Assembly (NCBI GenBank): GCA_038093975.1
Contig: JBBPTG010000403.1
Coordinates: 1 to 16,105 of the forward strand
Direction: 5' to 3'
Source: Chalciporus piperatus
Taxonomy: Eukaryota > Basidiomycota > Agaricomycetes > Boletales > Boletaceae
Length of the DNA stretch: 16,105 nt
The notes beneath the pieces were generated by a model. It was not told the origin of the DNA. It saw only the letters and a list, made by a program, of their open reading frames with translations, and did not search any database. The translations under genes and the position numbers were made by a program. Positions 1-8,329 of this stretch are shown here, in pieces (position 1 is the stretch's first letter; each line of letters starts with the position of its first letter).

Positions 1-742
1 GGGATTCTCTTTGTATGCGGAAGAATATGTGATCGTCGACCCAGCGGGCGATTGGACCGATCCCGCAGTGTCTCATGATGTCAGCCCCAGCCGCTCCGAC
101 TTCACCATATATTCCCCCGGACGGTCCGAAGCCGAAACAGTACGATGTGTCGACTGCAAATTCGTCTTTTGCTATCCTCACGACCAGGGATGGCCATTGA
201 GATGGATGGGAAGGGATCGTGCGGTAGGCTTCTGCTACGTCTCTAACGGCCGCTTCCGAGTTTGGAGGTAGCCGAGTGATGATTGACGATACGATTTCGA
301 ATGTGCTGTAGTGGGTGGGAAAGGCGTTGGGGTTTACGCGCGAGTTGACAGACGAGATCTTGGGGTCGAGTTGCTTGTAAGGGAAGGAGAGGTTTTGGAC
401 AAGGCGGAATTTTCCGGGTTTGCCCGGTTTGGGTACTAAGGATAAGGGGGCGGTTTGGATGGCGCCAAAGATAGATTCAAGAGAGGCACGGGTAAAAGGG
501 CCGATGTAGCGGCCTTTAGCTATTTCCTTATCTACGATTTCCTTAAATGTCTGTGCAAGCGTCTCGATCGAGGAATTATTGTCAGGGGTGAAAGAGGAGG
601 GGAGATTAGGTAGACCAGCTCGGAAGCCAAAACGAAGACCATCGGGGATGGAAGGGTATCTAATTAGGAGATTGAACGTTCGAAGGTAGTAATCCCAGGC
701 GTCAGGGTGATACGGGGTGAGCGCTTTAAGCTTTCTCAGCAT
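1..742 (-). CDS. Reverse transcriptase of a DIRS-like retroelement, partial (runs off left edge)
   Basis: The minus strand is open from an ATG at 742-740 to base 2, giving 247 codons without a stop and no 3' end in the window. It reads as the RT of the basidiomycete elements that pair an RT with a tyrosine recombinase. The N-terminal block has TPYHPDAWDYYLRTFNLLI, followed by KGRYIGPFTRAS and the substrate-binding region KFRLVQNLSFPYKQ with SSVNSRVN, a layout typical of DIRS-type RTs. Motif A is DVAEAYRTIP (Asp about residue 168). Motif B-like sequence is CFGFGPSGG. Motif C is RWVDDHIFF, with the catalytic Asp pair at 37-32 (residues 236-237). It would copy element RNA into DNA. The frame is also open upstream to 1225, with other ATGs at 952, 928 and 916, so the true start is uncertain. 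It may instead be made by a +1 shift from the upstream ORF. DIRS-like assignment is inferred; RT identity is confident. Confidence 0.88.
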   Translation of the reverse strand, partial: MLRKLKALTPYHPDAWDYYLRTFNLLIRYPSIPDGLRFGFRAGLPNLPSSFTPDNNSSIETLAQTFKEIVDKEIAKGRYIGPFTRASLESIFGAIQTAPLSLVPKPGKPGKFRLVQNLSFPYKQLDPKISSVNSRVNPNAFPTHYSTFEIVSSIITRLPPNSEAAVRDVAEAYRTIPSHPSQWPSLVVRIAKDEFAVDTSYCFGFGPSGGIYGEVGAAGADIMRHCGIGPIARWVDDHIFFRIQRES

Positions 743-1259
743 GAGGGCATCCTTGGGCTCCGTGGTCGGTGCTACCACAGCCAGAGCACTCGTGAAGGGC
801 GGCGCTGTGTTTGAGGTTGCAACCGCGGGGTCGCTGGAAGTCGGTACACACACTTTGACCCTTGGGGTTGACGAGACGGCCCTGGGGGTCTCTGTGGCAT
901 CGGGTGGGTTCGCCATTCCAGAGCTCATCTCGGGCGCACACTCGCACGTCATGTGGAAACCGCCCGAGGCACTTGGGGCAGACTGATTTGATGCTTCTCC
1001 GCCGGGGCCTTTTGCCGGGGGAGGTGGGGCGGACGTCTGAGGAGCTACCGTGGCTTTGACGGCGCTGGTATTTCGGGGAGAAGCGCCCTGCGGGCTTGTC
1101 CCGACTTCTGGGGATTGGGGATGTAGAGCGATTGTCACGAGGACGTCTCGTGTTTGAGCGGTCGTCGCGCGATGTGTAGCGATCGTCGCGGGAGAAGTTG
1201 CGGGGTGGAGCAGCAGAGCGGTTACTCATCGCTTTGGCGGACTCGATGAGTCTACGCAA
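726..1259 (-). CDS. Zinc-knuckle nucleic-acid-binding ORF (second exon of Gag-like protein)
   Basis: This frame codes for 177 residues ending in TAA at 728-726. There is no ATG at its beginning: the first good codon is TTG at 1259, directly after a CACAG acceptor-like sequence. I therefore read it as a second exon rather than a free-standing gene. Residues about 13-90 are Arg/Ser/Asp-rich and probably disordered, and basic enough to bind RNA. Two CCHC-type knuckles follow: C94-x2-C97-x5-H103-x4-C108, and a canonical CSGCGSTDHGAQGC (C158, C161, H166, C171). Between them lies a Cys-containing stretch (C121, C138, C147). Its role would be nucleocapsid-like packaging of element RNA. The RT start codon at 742 overlaps its last 17 bases in the +1 frame. 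Confidence 0.8.
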   Translation of the reverse strand: MRRLIESAKAMSNRSAAPPRNFSRDDRYTSRDDRSNTRRPRDNRSTSPIPRSRDKPAGRFSPKYQRRQSHGSSSDVRPTSPGKRPRRRSIKSVCPKCLGRFPHDVRVCARDELWNGEPTRCHRDPQGRLVNPKGQSVCTDFQRPRGCNLKHSAALHECSGCGSTDHGAQGCPHAEKA

Positions 1260-1411
1260 CTGTGGGTGTGCCCCGGCGGGACGTAGTCCACGGCACCGGG
1301 GTTGCGGTGAGGGGTTGGGGTGGTAAGGGAGACGAGGTGGGAATGAGATGCGGGGAGATTCGGGGAGAATGTTAGTGCTGCGACGAGTAACTTTTAGAGT
1401 GTGGCGCTTAC
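1260..1411 (-). other. Candidate spliceosomal intron, 152 nt
   Basis: On the minus strand the 3' end of the Gag-like ORF contains GTAAGC (1411-1406) right after codon 296 (Glu). A branch-like CACTAAC follows about 35 nt in. From there no AG occurs until CCCACAG, whose G is at 1260; the tract between is pyrimidine-rich. Removing 1411-1260 joins the two reading frames at phase 0 and replaces the last five residues and stop of the first ORF with the zinc-knuckle ORF. 152 nt is long for a basidiomycete intron. The alternative is two separate ORFs. Confidence 0.6.
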
Positions 1412-2299
1412 CTCCGCTTTGTTTTCGTCGTCTTCCTCGGCGCGGATGCTGGCGGCAATAGTTTGGATGAGACTGTCGTTGATCTTCGATATGTCGTATC
1501 CTCGCCCCGCTTTCAGTTCCTTGTGCCAGTCGAGACGCACCCGAGATGCATATGTGAGAATGATCTTGGGCCCTAGGGATTGGTGGATCAACGGGTGGTT
1601 CTCAAGGAACCAGAAAAATTCGGATAGTGCATCTGTGTTCTGCTGTGGCCATCCGGCCTTCACTGCATGCTCCAGGAAGCAGTTTTTGGCGTGTAGGAAT
1701 TCCTCGAAGGTGAGGTCGTGGTCTGGGATGACGTGCTTGGAGGCTCTGACGGAGGCTATGGAGCGGACTGTGAGGTGGTCATCCATGCGCGCGATGCCGA
1801 AGGTGTCGTCGGCGTGCGACCGGTTAGAGTGCCTTGCTGCCTCTAGCCTGCCTTGTAGGGAGAAGTAGTAAAGCTCGACGTAATCAAAGGTGCTTAGCTT
1901 CTGGAGGGCGTATTGCGAAGGAGGGTGTTCGAGTACGTTGGGGGGAGCGGTGCCAGGTGTGAACGTGTTCATTCTGGGTTTCTTCTTGTCCGCTTCTCTG
2001 CGCTCGCGCTCCTCCTCTTCCTTCTGGGCGTGCTCCAGCTCTCGTTGCTGCGCTCGCAAGATGCGTTCATCCTCGGCGGCGGCTCTTTCTTCCTCTGCAC
2101 GTTGCGCGTTCCATGCCGCGATTCTGGCCTCGTTGTCTGCTTGCCATGCTGCAAGTAGTCGTTCCGTCACTTGCTGGTCATCCTCGACAAGGCCCGCGCG
2201 AAGGCCTTGCCGGACGATGTTGAATTCTGGTCCGGCGAAGTTAGGTGGAATCTTTAAGTTTGGGTCGGCCATGAGTGGGGAATGCTGTCTAGCGGACAT
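1394..2299 (-). CDS. Gag-like ORF of the DIRS-like element (first exon 2299-1412)
   Basis: This intact ORF has 301 codons, with ATG at 2299-2297 and a second in-frame ATG (MADPNLK) at 2272. It has no internal stop. Residues about 45-105 are dense in Glu, Arg, Ala and Gln (AEEERAAAEDERILRAQQR) and should form a coiled coil or long helix. A Pro-rich hinge follows, then a globular part with FDYVELYYFSLQGRLEAARH, LTFEEFLHAKNCFLEHAVKA and a Trp/Phe-rich WFLENHPLIHQSL block. I recognise this as the conserved companion ORF that precedes zinc-knuckle and RT ORFs in agaricomycete elements. Direct Gag function is inferred from position and the coiled coil. The ORF ends five codons after a GTAAGC donor-like site, so the mature protein probably continues into the zinc-knuckle exon. 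There is no sign of decay, unlike every Ty3 remnant to its right except the 3'-most gag. Confidence 0.8.
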   Translation of the reverse strand: MSARQHSPLMADPNLKIPPNFAGPEFNIVRQGLRAGLVEDDQQVTERLLAAWQADNEARIAAWNAQRAEEERAAAEDERILRAQQRELEHAQKEEEERERREADKKKPRMNTFTPGTAPPNVLEHPPSQYALQKLSTFDYVELYYFSLQGRLEAARHSNRSHADDTFGIARMDDHLTVRSIASVRASKHVIPDHDLTFEEFLHAKNCFLEHAVKAGWPQQNTDALSEFFWFLENHPLIHQSLGPKIILTYASRVRLDWHKELKAGRGYDISKINDSLIQTIAASIRAEEDDENKAEVSATL

Positions 2300-2800
2300 G
2301 GGAGAGTGAGGGTGTCAACGTTGGGGACAGGTGATGGGGAATGACTTGTGAGAATAAGGAATGACTGTGGTGAGTGGGATCTGAGTGAATTGATCGTCGT
2401 GCTTGACAGGTGAGCGAATGGTGGTGGCGCAGAAGAGAGAAAGGTGGCGCCACCAAAACTTCGCTTAGCCGAAGACATTGCTCTTGTGACTCCGCTCGTG
2501 CCTCGCTTCGTCACAGACCTACATGCAGTGTCTTTTGACGGATTTCGCTCGTTGGGCGATTTTGTGGTTCCGTGGGATCTCCTGGCGAGTAGGTCATGTC
2601 GACCGCTTTGCTGACCGATTCAGCATCGTCAATCGACATTCTCGACACACGTTGGCGGTTGTCAGTCATCGCCTTGCCTCGTCTTGTCGTCCCTCTTCGT
2701 CGTCGTTGTCCCATCATTTCGTTGTCCATCATCCCGTCATCATCTGTCGTCCATCCATCGCCTGTCCTGTTGTCCCCGTCGTCCGCTTGTCTCATCGTCT
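2300..2800. other. Leader/flank upstream of the DIRS-like ORFs, no gene
   Basis: No coding signal is convincing here. The stretch lies immediately 5' of the Gag-like ATG on the minus strand and is probably its leader or terminal repeat. It contains a perfect 12-bp palindrome GGTGGCGCCACC (2443-2454), a short hairpin CTTCG...CGAAG (2459-2474), and TGTGAC/GTCACA arms at about 2485 and 2510. I cannot identify an element terminus. The long open frames across 2511-3100 on both strands come from low-complexity composition. Confidence 0.4.
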
Positions 2801-2920
2801 GCTTGTTTGCTCGTCTCCTCGTCTGTTTGCTCGTCTCCTCGTCTGTTTGCTCGTCTCCTCGTCTGTTTGCTCGTCTCCTCGTCTGTTTGCTCGTCTCCTC
2901 GTCTGTTTGCTCGTCTCCTC
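2801..2920. repeat. 20-bp minisatellite, six units
   Basis: The unit gtctgtttgctcgtctcctc occurs five times perfectly (2821-2920) after one degenerate copy (2801-2820). Because 20 is not a multiple of 3, the array passes through all frames and creates long low-complexity ORFs on both strands (Val/Cys/Leu/Ser-rich on plus; Asp/Glu/Thr/Arg-rich on minus). The flanks from about 2640 to 2960 share the same cgt/tcc/tcg bias, so it probably grew from a simple-sequence region by slippage. Confidence 0.95.
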
Positions 2921-3490
2921 GTCCATTCGTCCATCCACTCGTTGTTGTCGCCACTGTTGTCGTCCCGTCGGATTTGTTCTGTCATGTTTTTCAACCTCGT
3001 GTTGTCGTTGTCGTGCCCCTTCCGAGTCCCTGCCAGTGGCACTCTCGATCCCTGTGCATATTAGCAGTACTCACCGGATGTTTTTTGTTTTGGTGTGAAG
3101 CGAGAATGACTGAGTAGTGAGCAGTGTAGTAGTAAGTAGTAAGACAAAGAAAGCGAGAATGTAGTACCAACCAAGGTCACATGATGTGTTCGCGCGCGAA
3201 AAATTCAGCAAGTTTCGAGCCATTAGGAAAAGAAAGGCTACACTTTATTAGAATTTTAGACTAGTAATCAATACCATTCATTTTACTTGTTCTTACCATT
3301 GAATATGCATCTAATATTACGCTTTTTTAGTATATTAGTACTACAAACTTATATAATTGCCAACTGTGAGTTTCCTGGTGTACTGTAGGAGGCCTGTGGA
3401 CAGTGTGAACTTGGTCAGTGGCTATGGCGCGGCTGTGAATTGGGCCGGCGGCTGTGGCACGGCTGTGTCGTGGGCAAGTTCTGTCCCTAA
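2921..3490. other. Intergenic transition, GC-rich to AT-rich, no gene seen
   Basis: Composition changes sharply near 3060-3200, from the GC-rich DIRS-like side to AT-rich DNA. Small imperfect repeats of agtagt (about 3110-3145) and ggctgtg (about 3420-3470) are visible. No 5' LTR of the Ty3 remnant that follows could be found here; the LTR start seen at 8454 has no counterpart. Confidence 0.4.
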
Positions 3491-4174
3491 ATGGATGATT
3501 TGCTGATGAAGGCCATCAAGAATCTGAAACAAGATGAAATGTCCATGGAAAGGTTCCTCACTGTGTTCCAGACCCATCGCCTTATTGACAGATGGGATGA
3601 TCATTGTCACATTGAGCTACTTGAGCTAAATGCAGACCCTGCAATTACCCATTGAATCCTGATGGATAAAGGGTGTCACGACGTCTATGAAGATTACGTA
3701 GCTGAACTCTGCCTACTTGCTGGAAGAAAGCAGCTTATCTCAATGATCCAAACAGGAACCGCAGGAGATACCCCACGATACAAATACACCAGCACTGGCA
3801 CACAACCGGGCTGAGGGGCCCCAATGGATATAGGTGCAGCCGAAATTGAAGAAGAAGAAATAGGGGAAGAAGAAGCATTATCAACCGTGCAAACAACTGC
3901 AAGCAATCCCAAAGAGAAGAAACAGGAAAATTGCTGTAACTATGGAAAACTGGGTCAGCCAAAACAGCAATGCCCCCTTCCCAGTACCAAGTGCAAAGGC
4001 TGTGGTTGGTCATGAGGTGAACACAAACATAACTGTCGCCTTTAGGCGAAGAGACAGGTAAGGGAAATGTCTACCGAATCAGAACCTCTTGAAGGCCGTT
4101 CATTTGATGAAATGAAGACTTACTTTTAAGATATGAAAGAAATCGAGATGAAGGGAAAAGGCAAAGCAGCCTGA
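3491..4174 (+). pseudogene. Ty3/gypsy gag remnant, 5'-truncated, multiple stops
   Basis: One frame from the ATG at 3491 carries recognisable Ty3-type Gag sequence. It includes KAIKNLKQDEMSMERFLTVF and a WDDHCHIELLELNADPAI helix-rich block, then the linker PMDIGAAEIEEEE that typically precedes the zinc knuckle. The knuckle (about 3932-3973) is degenerate: the second Cys is Tyr and the His is Gln. A second Cys/His cluster (KCKGCGW...GEHKHNC) follows. The frame is broken by TGA at 3653, 3812, 4013 and 4172, TAG at 4043 and TAA at 4127, but no frameshift is needed. The N-terminal half of a usual Gag is missing. The hAT-like element at 4195 separates it from the pol remnant. Confidence 0.85.
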
Positions 4175-4194
4175 ATGATCTGGGCAAACAGACC

Positions 4195-4882
4195 TAGTAT
4201 TTAAAAGTCCAGTTAAGTTAAGTTTTTGTACCTCTTTTGACAAAACTGTAACTGTAACTGGTTATCAATTTCAGCAAAATCAGTTTAACTGAACTAAAAC
4301 TCTACATAACTGTCATATCAGTTATGGTCCAGTTTGTAACCGGTTTTTGACCGGTTTTTGGTAATAACTGGATAAGCATCAGAAAGCCCTGATTTTTAGC
4401 TTTAAAATGACCCCTGGATCATGTGATTTGGTTCAGTCCTTGAGAAGATATGCTCATTTTATTATATTACCATAATTATCATATGTTTTGATGGATATAG
4501 CATTGGAATGGAGGTCAAGTTAAGTAAGATACAAGCAAATATGTAATCTCAGCAGTGCAACTTAACATGTGTATTTGAATAGAGTGTGTCTCAATCAGTA
4601 ATTTCATCAGTTTACTTCAATATTCAGAAAGAAAGTCAAATAAGGTCGGAAAAATTTGCAAAAAATCTGGAAAAATAGTGGTAGATGACCATATATAGGT
4701 TATTATTTATAACCAGTTATAACCAGTGTGTGTACAGTTTGTAAAATTTTAGAAGTGACAGAACTGTAACTGAAACCGAACATAACCAGTTATAATTTAT
4801 CACGAGATTTGAGTTACATTCAGTTACAGTTCATTTAAGTTTCAGTTATTTTCCAGTTATGTAACTGGACTTTTAAACACTA
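4195..4882. mobile_element. hAT-like non-autonomous element (MITE-like), copy 1, 688 bp
   Basis: The ends are terminal inverted repeats: TAGTATTTAAAAGTCCAG at the left and the complement of TAGTGTTTAAAAGTCCAG at the right (17 of 18 match). The flanks AACAGACC (4187-4194) and AACAGACT (4883-4890) form a near-perfect 8-bp target duplication. A YARNG-type end and 8-bp duplication are the hallmarks of hAT transposons. No transposase ORF lies inside. About 200 bp at each end is packed with TAACTG/CAGTTA and AACCGG motifs in both orientations, plausibly subterminal transposase-binding sites; the AT-rich centre lacks them. It is inserted between gag and pol of the Ty3 remnant. Confidence 0.85.
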
Positions 4883-4890
4883 AACAGACT

Positions 4891-6502
4891 GCAACTAACT
4901 CATTAGGAAAATCTGTAAACTATTCACACAGTCAAACAGGGTCTCATGTTGATCATGAGCTTGGCCTGGACTCTAGTCAGGTGCTTAATTCTGTTTCCAT
5001 AATCTGATATCTTTCCAAAACCCAGGACCACTCCATGTTTGCACAACAGATCGAGAATTGAAGTTATCCCCATCTATCGCTTCACAACGTTTACCCTCTG
5101 CTTTCACACGTGCAGAAGCACTTCTCGATTCAGAAGCTAACACTATCTTCGTGGATTGAAGATGGGCTGATAAAATCAAACTACCACTCATGCAACTCAG
5201 ACATCCTCTTATGGTATACAACGTGGATGGAATCCATAACTCTGCAGGACAGATTACACACTGTGCAGAGATTATTATCCATTTCAATGGACATTGTGAG
5301 AAGGCCATTGCCGGAATCACTGATCTTGGGAAGAATCAGATGATACTGGGATATGCATGGCTGAAGCAATATAATCCGGAAATGGACTGGAACAAAGGGG
5401 CAGTCCATATGACCCATTGCCCATGGTCTTGCTCTGCTTGACGAAATAAGCCACTGTTCGCACGCCAACTTGATGATGAAGAATGTAACTTACTCTGCCA
5501 TATCAATGCCGCTAAAAGAGATGTACCAGTACCTAAAGCAGAGAAAACTCCGGAAGAACTTGTTCCAAAAGAGTATCACAAGTATATTCATTTGTTCAAG
5601 AAAAGGGAATCTGAACGCATGCCAACATGCAAGCTGTGGGATCACGCAATCGATTTGGAAGACACCTACAAGCCAAAGAAGGATCATATAATTCCACTTT
5701 CGGTTACAGAACAAGAAGAAATCAGCATGTTCATTGATGATCAGCTCAAAAAGGGATATATTTGTCCCTCTAAATCCGAACAGACTTCACCTGTGTTCTT
5801 TGCTCCTAAGAAAGATGGCAAGAAACGCATGGTTCAAGATTACTGATATCTAAACGGACATACTGTGAAAAACAATTACCCATTACCCCTCATCTCCCAA
5901 TTGGTTGACAAACTAAAAGGCGCAAAGATGTTTACCAAAATGGATTTGCGCTGGGGATACAACAACATTGTATCAAAGAAGGAGATGAATCCAAAGCAGC
6001 ATTTGTGTGCTTCCGAGGCGCCTTTGAACCATTGGTCATATACTTTGGATTATGCAATTCCCCTGCGACATTTCAAACCATGATGAACGACATTTTCTCA
6101 GATATGGAAGACACTGTTGTGGTCTACATTGATGACATCATGATCTTTACCAAATCGCCGAACATGCCAAAATTGTCAAAGAAGTTCTCCGTCAGTTAGA
6201 AGACAATGATCTATTTGTCAAACCAGAGAAATGTGTCTTTCACACTAAAGAAGTAGAACTATTGGGAATGACAATTATCCCTGAAGAAATCAGGATGGAT
6301 GATGATAAGGTCAAGGTGATTATGGATTGGCCAACTCCAATGAATGTCAAAGGAGTTAGGAGTTTCTTTGGATTAGCAAATTTCTATCGCCGCTTCATTC
6401 AAGACTACGCCCAAGTGGCTAGACTCTTGAACGACCATGCCAAGAAGGAAACACTGTTCACGTGAGAAGCAGCACAGAAAAATGCTTTCAACATGTTGAA
6501 AC
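4891..6502 (+). pseudogene. Ty3/gypsy pol remnant: aspartic protease and reverse transcriptase
   Basis: The protease region (from about 5100) has ALLDSEANTIFVD, where the usual DSG active site is DSE (5127-5135). The segment NVDGIHNSAGQITHCAEI and the flap-side ILGYAWLKQYNPEMDWNKG follow. The RT spans about 5690-6450, with SPVFFAPKKDGKKRMVQDY, the [20 protein letters not shown] block, [15 protein letters not shown], the catalytic YIDD (6125-6136) and the connection FFGLANFYRRFIQDYA. It is dead: TGA at 5157, 5439, 5844 and 6463, and two frameshifts (near 5970-5980 and 6150-6165) so all three plus frames are used in turn. Domain order protease-RT is as in Ty3. The sequence stops at the hAT-like element at 6503, just into the expected RNase H linker. 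RNase H and integrase are absent. Confidence 0.9.
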
Positions 6503-7193
6503 TAGTGTTTCGAAGTCCAGTTGGCAACTGGTACGAAGACTGGCAACTGGACTGGACCGCAACTGATCGCAACTGGAATGCAGTTGCAAGTTGCCGACAT
6601 TTGAGATGAAAAGACTGCAGTTGCAACCGATAAAAAAGACTGGTTGCAACCGGTTGCAACCGATGCACAGCCACTTCCTATGTATTACCCTATTTTCCCT
6701 GATTTTTCTGGCCCTTTATGGATGTTATTTGAGTTTTTTGATGAATATTGAAGTTAGCCAATGACAATATTGATTAACATGTCATAGAATTCATTCAATC
6801 ATGTATATACACTCTCTGAGTTACATATTTATCTATATATTATTAGTCTGCGTTGAGAATTGAGTCTAGGATTGGTCTTGACTTCACACGTAACTTGATA
6901 ATATCTGATGTATCACTACAAAAAACATGCTGTTTTGAAATGCTCATATCTTTATAGCATGTGAACCATTTTGCTTAACCCAGGGACCGATTTATAGCCA
7001 GGAACCGGTACTATCTTTAACTTCTCCCACGCTGAGCGAAATAATGGTTGTAACTGGTTGCAACCACCAAACAACCGGTTTTTATCGGTTTTGGTCCGGT
7101 CCTAATGATTTAATTAATTAATTAAATTGGTCCAGTTGCAGTTGCCTTCCTAAAAAGGCAAAAGACCGAACTGGACCGGACTTTTAATCACTA
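6503..7193. mobile_element. hAT-like non-autonomous element, copy 2, 691 bp
   Basis: The left end is TAGTGTTTCGAAGTCCAG and the right end is the complement of TAGTGATTAAAAGTCCGG (14 of 18 match). These are clearly related to the ends of the copy at 4195-4882, and the length is nearly identical. Subterminal zones again hold dense short motifs, here GCAACTGG/CAGTTGC/GGTTGCAACC rather than TAACTG. The centre is AT-rich without coding potential. The expected 8-bp duplication is not preserved: GTTGAAAC precedes it and TTCCCGAC follows. The right flank also does not continue the pol reading, so one side was probably rearranged after insertion. Confidence 0.8.
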
Positions 7194-7194
7194 T

Positions 7195-7514
7195 TCCCGA
7201 CCCTGCACTCGTAGGTGCTGCCCACCCTATTCCAGTTGATGAAAATGATGGAAATCCATTTGAAGCTCCAGTGACCTGGACGAACAACAACCTTCAGGTC
7301 GCCGCTGCTCCGAACAGTTGCCTCTGGCGAAGCGGAACATGTTGCCGCTGCCCACAAATCAGGGCATGTCACCACCACAAACGGATACGCTCGGAATGCT
7401 TCACCTGGAAATAGAATGAACAACTGGCGTAGAATGAACAACAAGGATGTGGGTATGGGGGAGGATTTCACTGCAGAGCTGGCAGCAGTTAGTTCGGGTT
7501 CAAATTCAGAGTAG
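7195..7514 (+). pseudogene. Unrecognised coding-like remnant, two frames
   Basis: Directly right of the second hAT-like element one frame reads PDPALVGAAHPIPVDENDGN and on to NNLQVAAAP at 7312. From there a different frame stays open as a coherent segment (VAAAHKSGHVTTTNGYARNA onwards) until TAG at 7512-7514. A frameshift near 7312 would link them. Neither part matches RNase H, integrase or chromodomain motifs that I know. The NNLQVAAAP peptide recurs at 8342-8368 near the Ty3 3' end, so this probably belongs to that element family, possibly a C-terminal pol or Gag segment. Function unknown. Confidence 0.4.
7292..7312 (+). repeat. 21-bp direct repeat, left copy
   Basis: This 21-bp stretch, beginning CTTCAGGTCG and ending CTGCTCCG, recurs without mismatch at 8348-8368. 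It encodes LQVAAAP in both places. See the right copy. Confidence 0.9.
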
Positions 7515-8329
7515 ATAACATTTCTATTCGTGTTCCCATAAATTTCTTTGTTCCCTTCGAATTGATGCCATTCAGAGCCCTATAGCGGTGTGGCGATACA
7601 TAGCGACATTCAGCGACACCCAGAGATCCCCAGCACAGCTACCCAAGCCATTACGTGCCTGCTACCACGAACATCAAGTTACATGGCGGATTTTGCTGAT
7701 ACCTCACTGAATTCAAAACATCAGGTACATTCCTATTGTGTCTTTGTTTTAACCATTGACTCGGCTGATACAAAGATAATAAAGAAAACTCCATCGACAA
7801 AACTGAAGGCGAGTTACCTCCCCGGCATTATCTCTTTCAGTAACATACCGAGATAGCCATCAACGTCCCGCTATATCAGTTTTAAAGGCTGTATCCACAC
7901 TGCCTTCTTATTACTGGAATCGAACATCTCATTCGTGTGGCGTGTTTTTTCATACATTACCAACATTTATTTTATTCGTGTCGTAGCAATTGGGTTACAA
8001 TTTAAAATTCCATGCTTGTACCTTACATGCTGCTGCAAAGATGAAACTAGGTATATCAACAAGACAGTGAGATGCACATTTCCGTCATTGGATTTTAAAT
8101 TGCGTGAAGATAACCAATAATCTATGTCATGCCAAAAATTATATGTCTCAGTACCCACTCAGAATATCTACAATGCTCCCTACATTTTAAACATTGACAC
8201 ATCTGTTGCTTTACTAACACATTACTGAATTTTAATACTTCAGGGGGGTTTGAAAGCCCTCATTTATCCCACGAAGTGGTAAGCTTTAGGAGGGTGGCAG
8301 GGGGGAATCAGACAGGTCATTACCATATT
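7515..8329. other. AT-rich filler inside the Ty3 remnant, no gene seen
   Basis: About 800 bp without a credible gene. Short ORFs here lack conserved motifs. It lies between the two copies of a 21-bp repeat and may be inserted DNA, but I could not find terminal inverted repeats or a target duplication. A G-rich patch (about 8243-8307) with a CCAC-GAA-GTGG hairpin lies near its right end. Confidence 0.35.

Noticed and set aside
717..2309. Plus-strand ORFs opposite the DIRS-like genes (for example 1401-1868 and 1890-2309)
   Set aside because: They are antisense shadows of conserved minus-strand coding sequence and have Ser/Cys/Ala-rich unnatural composition.
2801..2920. CRISPR array
   Set aside because: Units are directly adjacent with no spacers, and the surroundings are eukaryotic retroelements.
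2511..3117. Several overlapping ORFs of 100-191 codons on both strands
   Set aside because: They all cross the 20-bp minisatellite and its degenerate flanks. The open frames follow from a stop-free low-complexity unit, not from coding constraint.
3098..3490. 5' LTR of the old Ty3 element
   Set aside because: No match to the LTR start TGTTACGAACACTCC or other parts of 8454-8930 was found.
7515..8329. Discrete transposon insertion within the Ty3 remnant
   Set aside because: No terminal inverted repeats, target duplication or Helitron-type end could be confirmed by eye.
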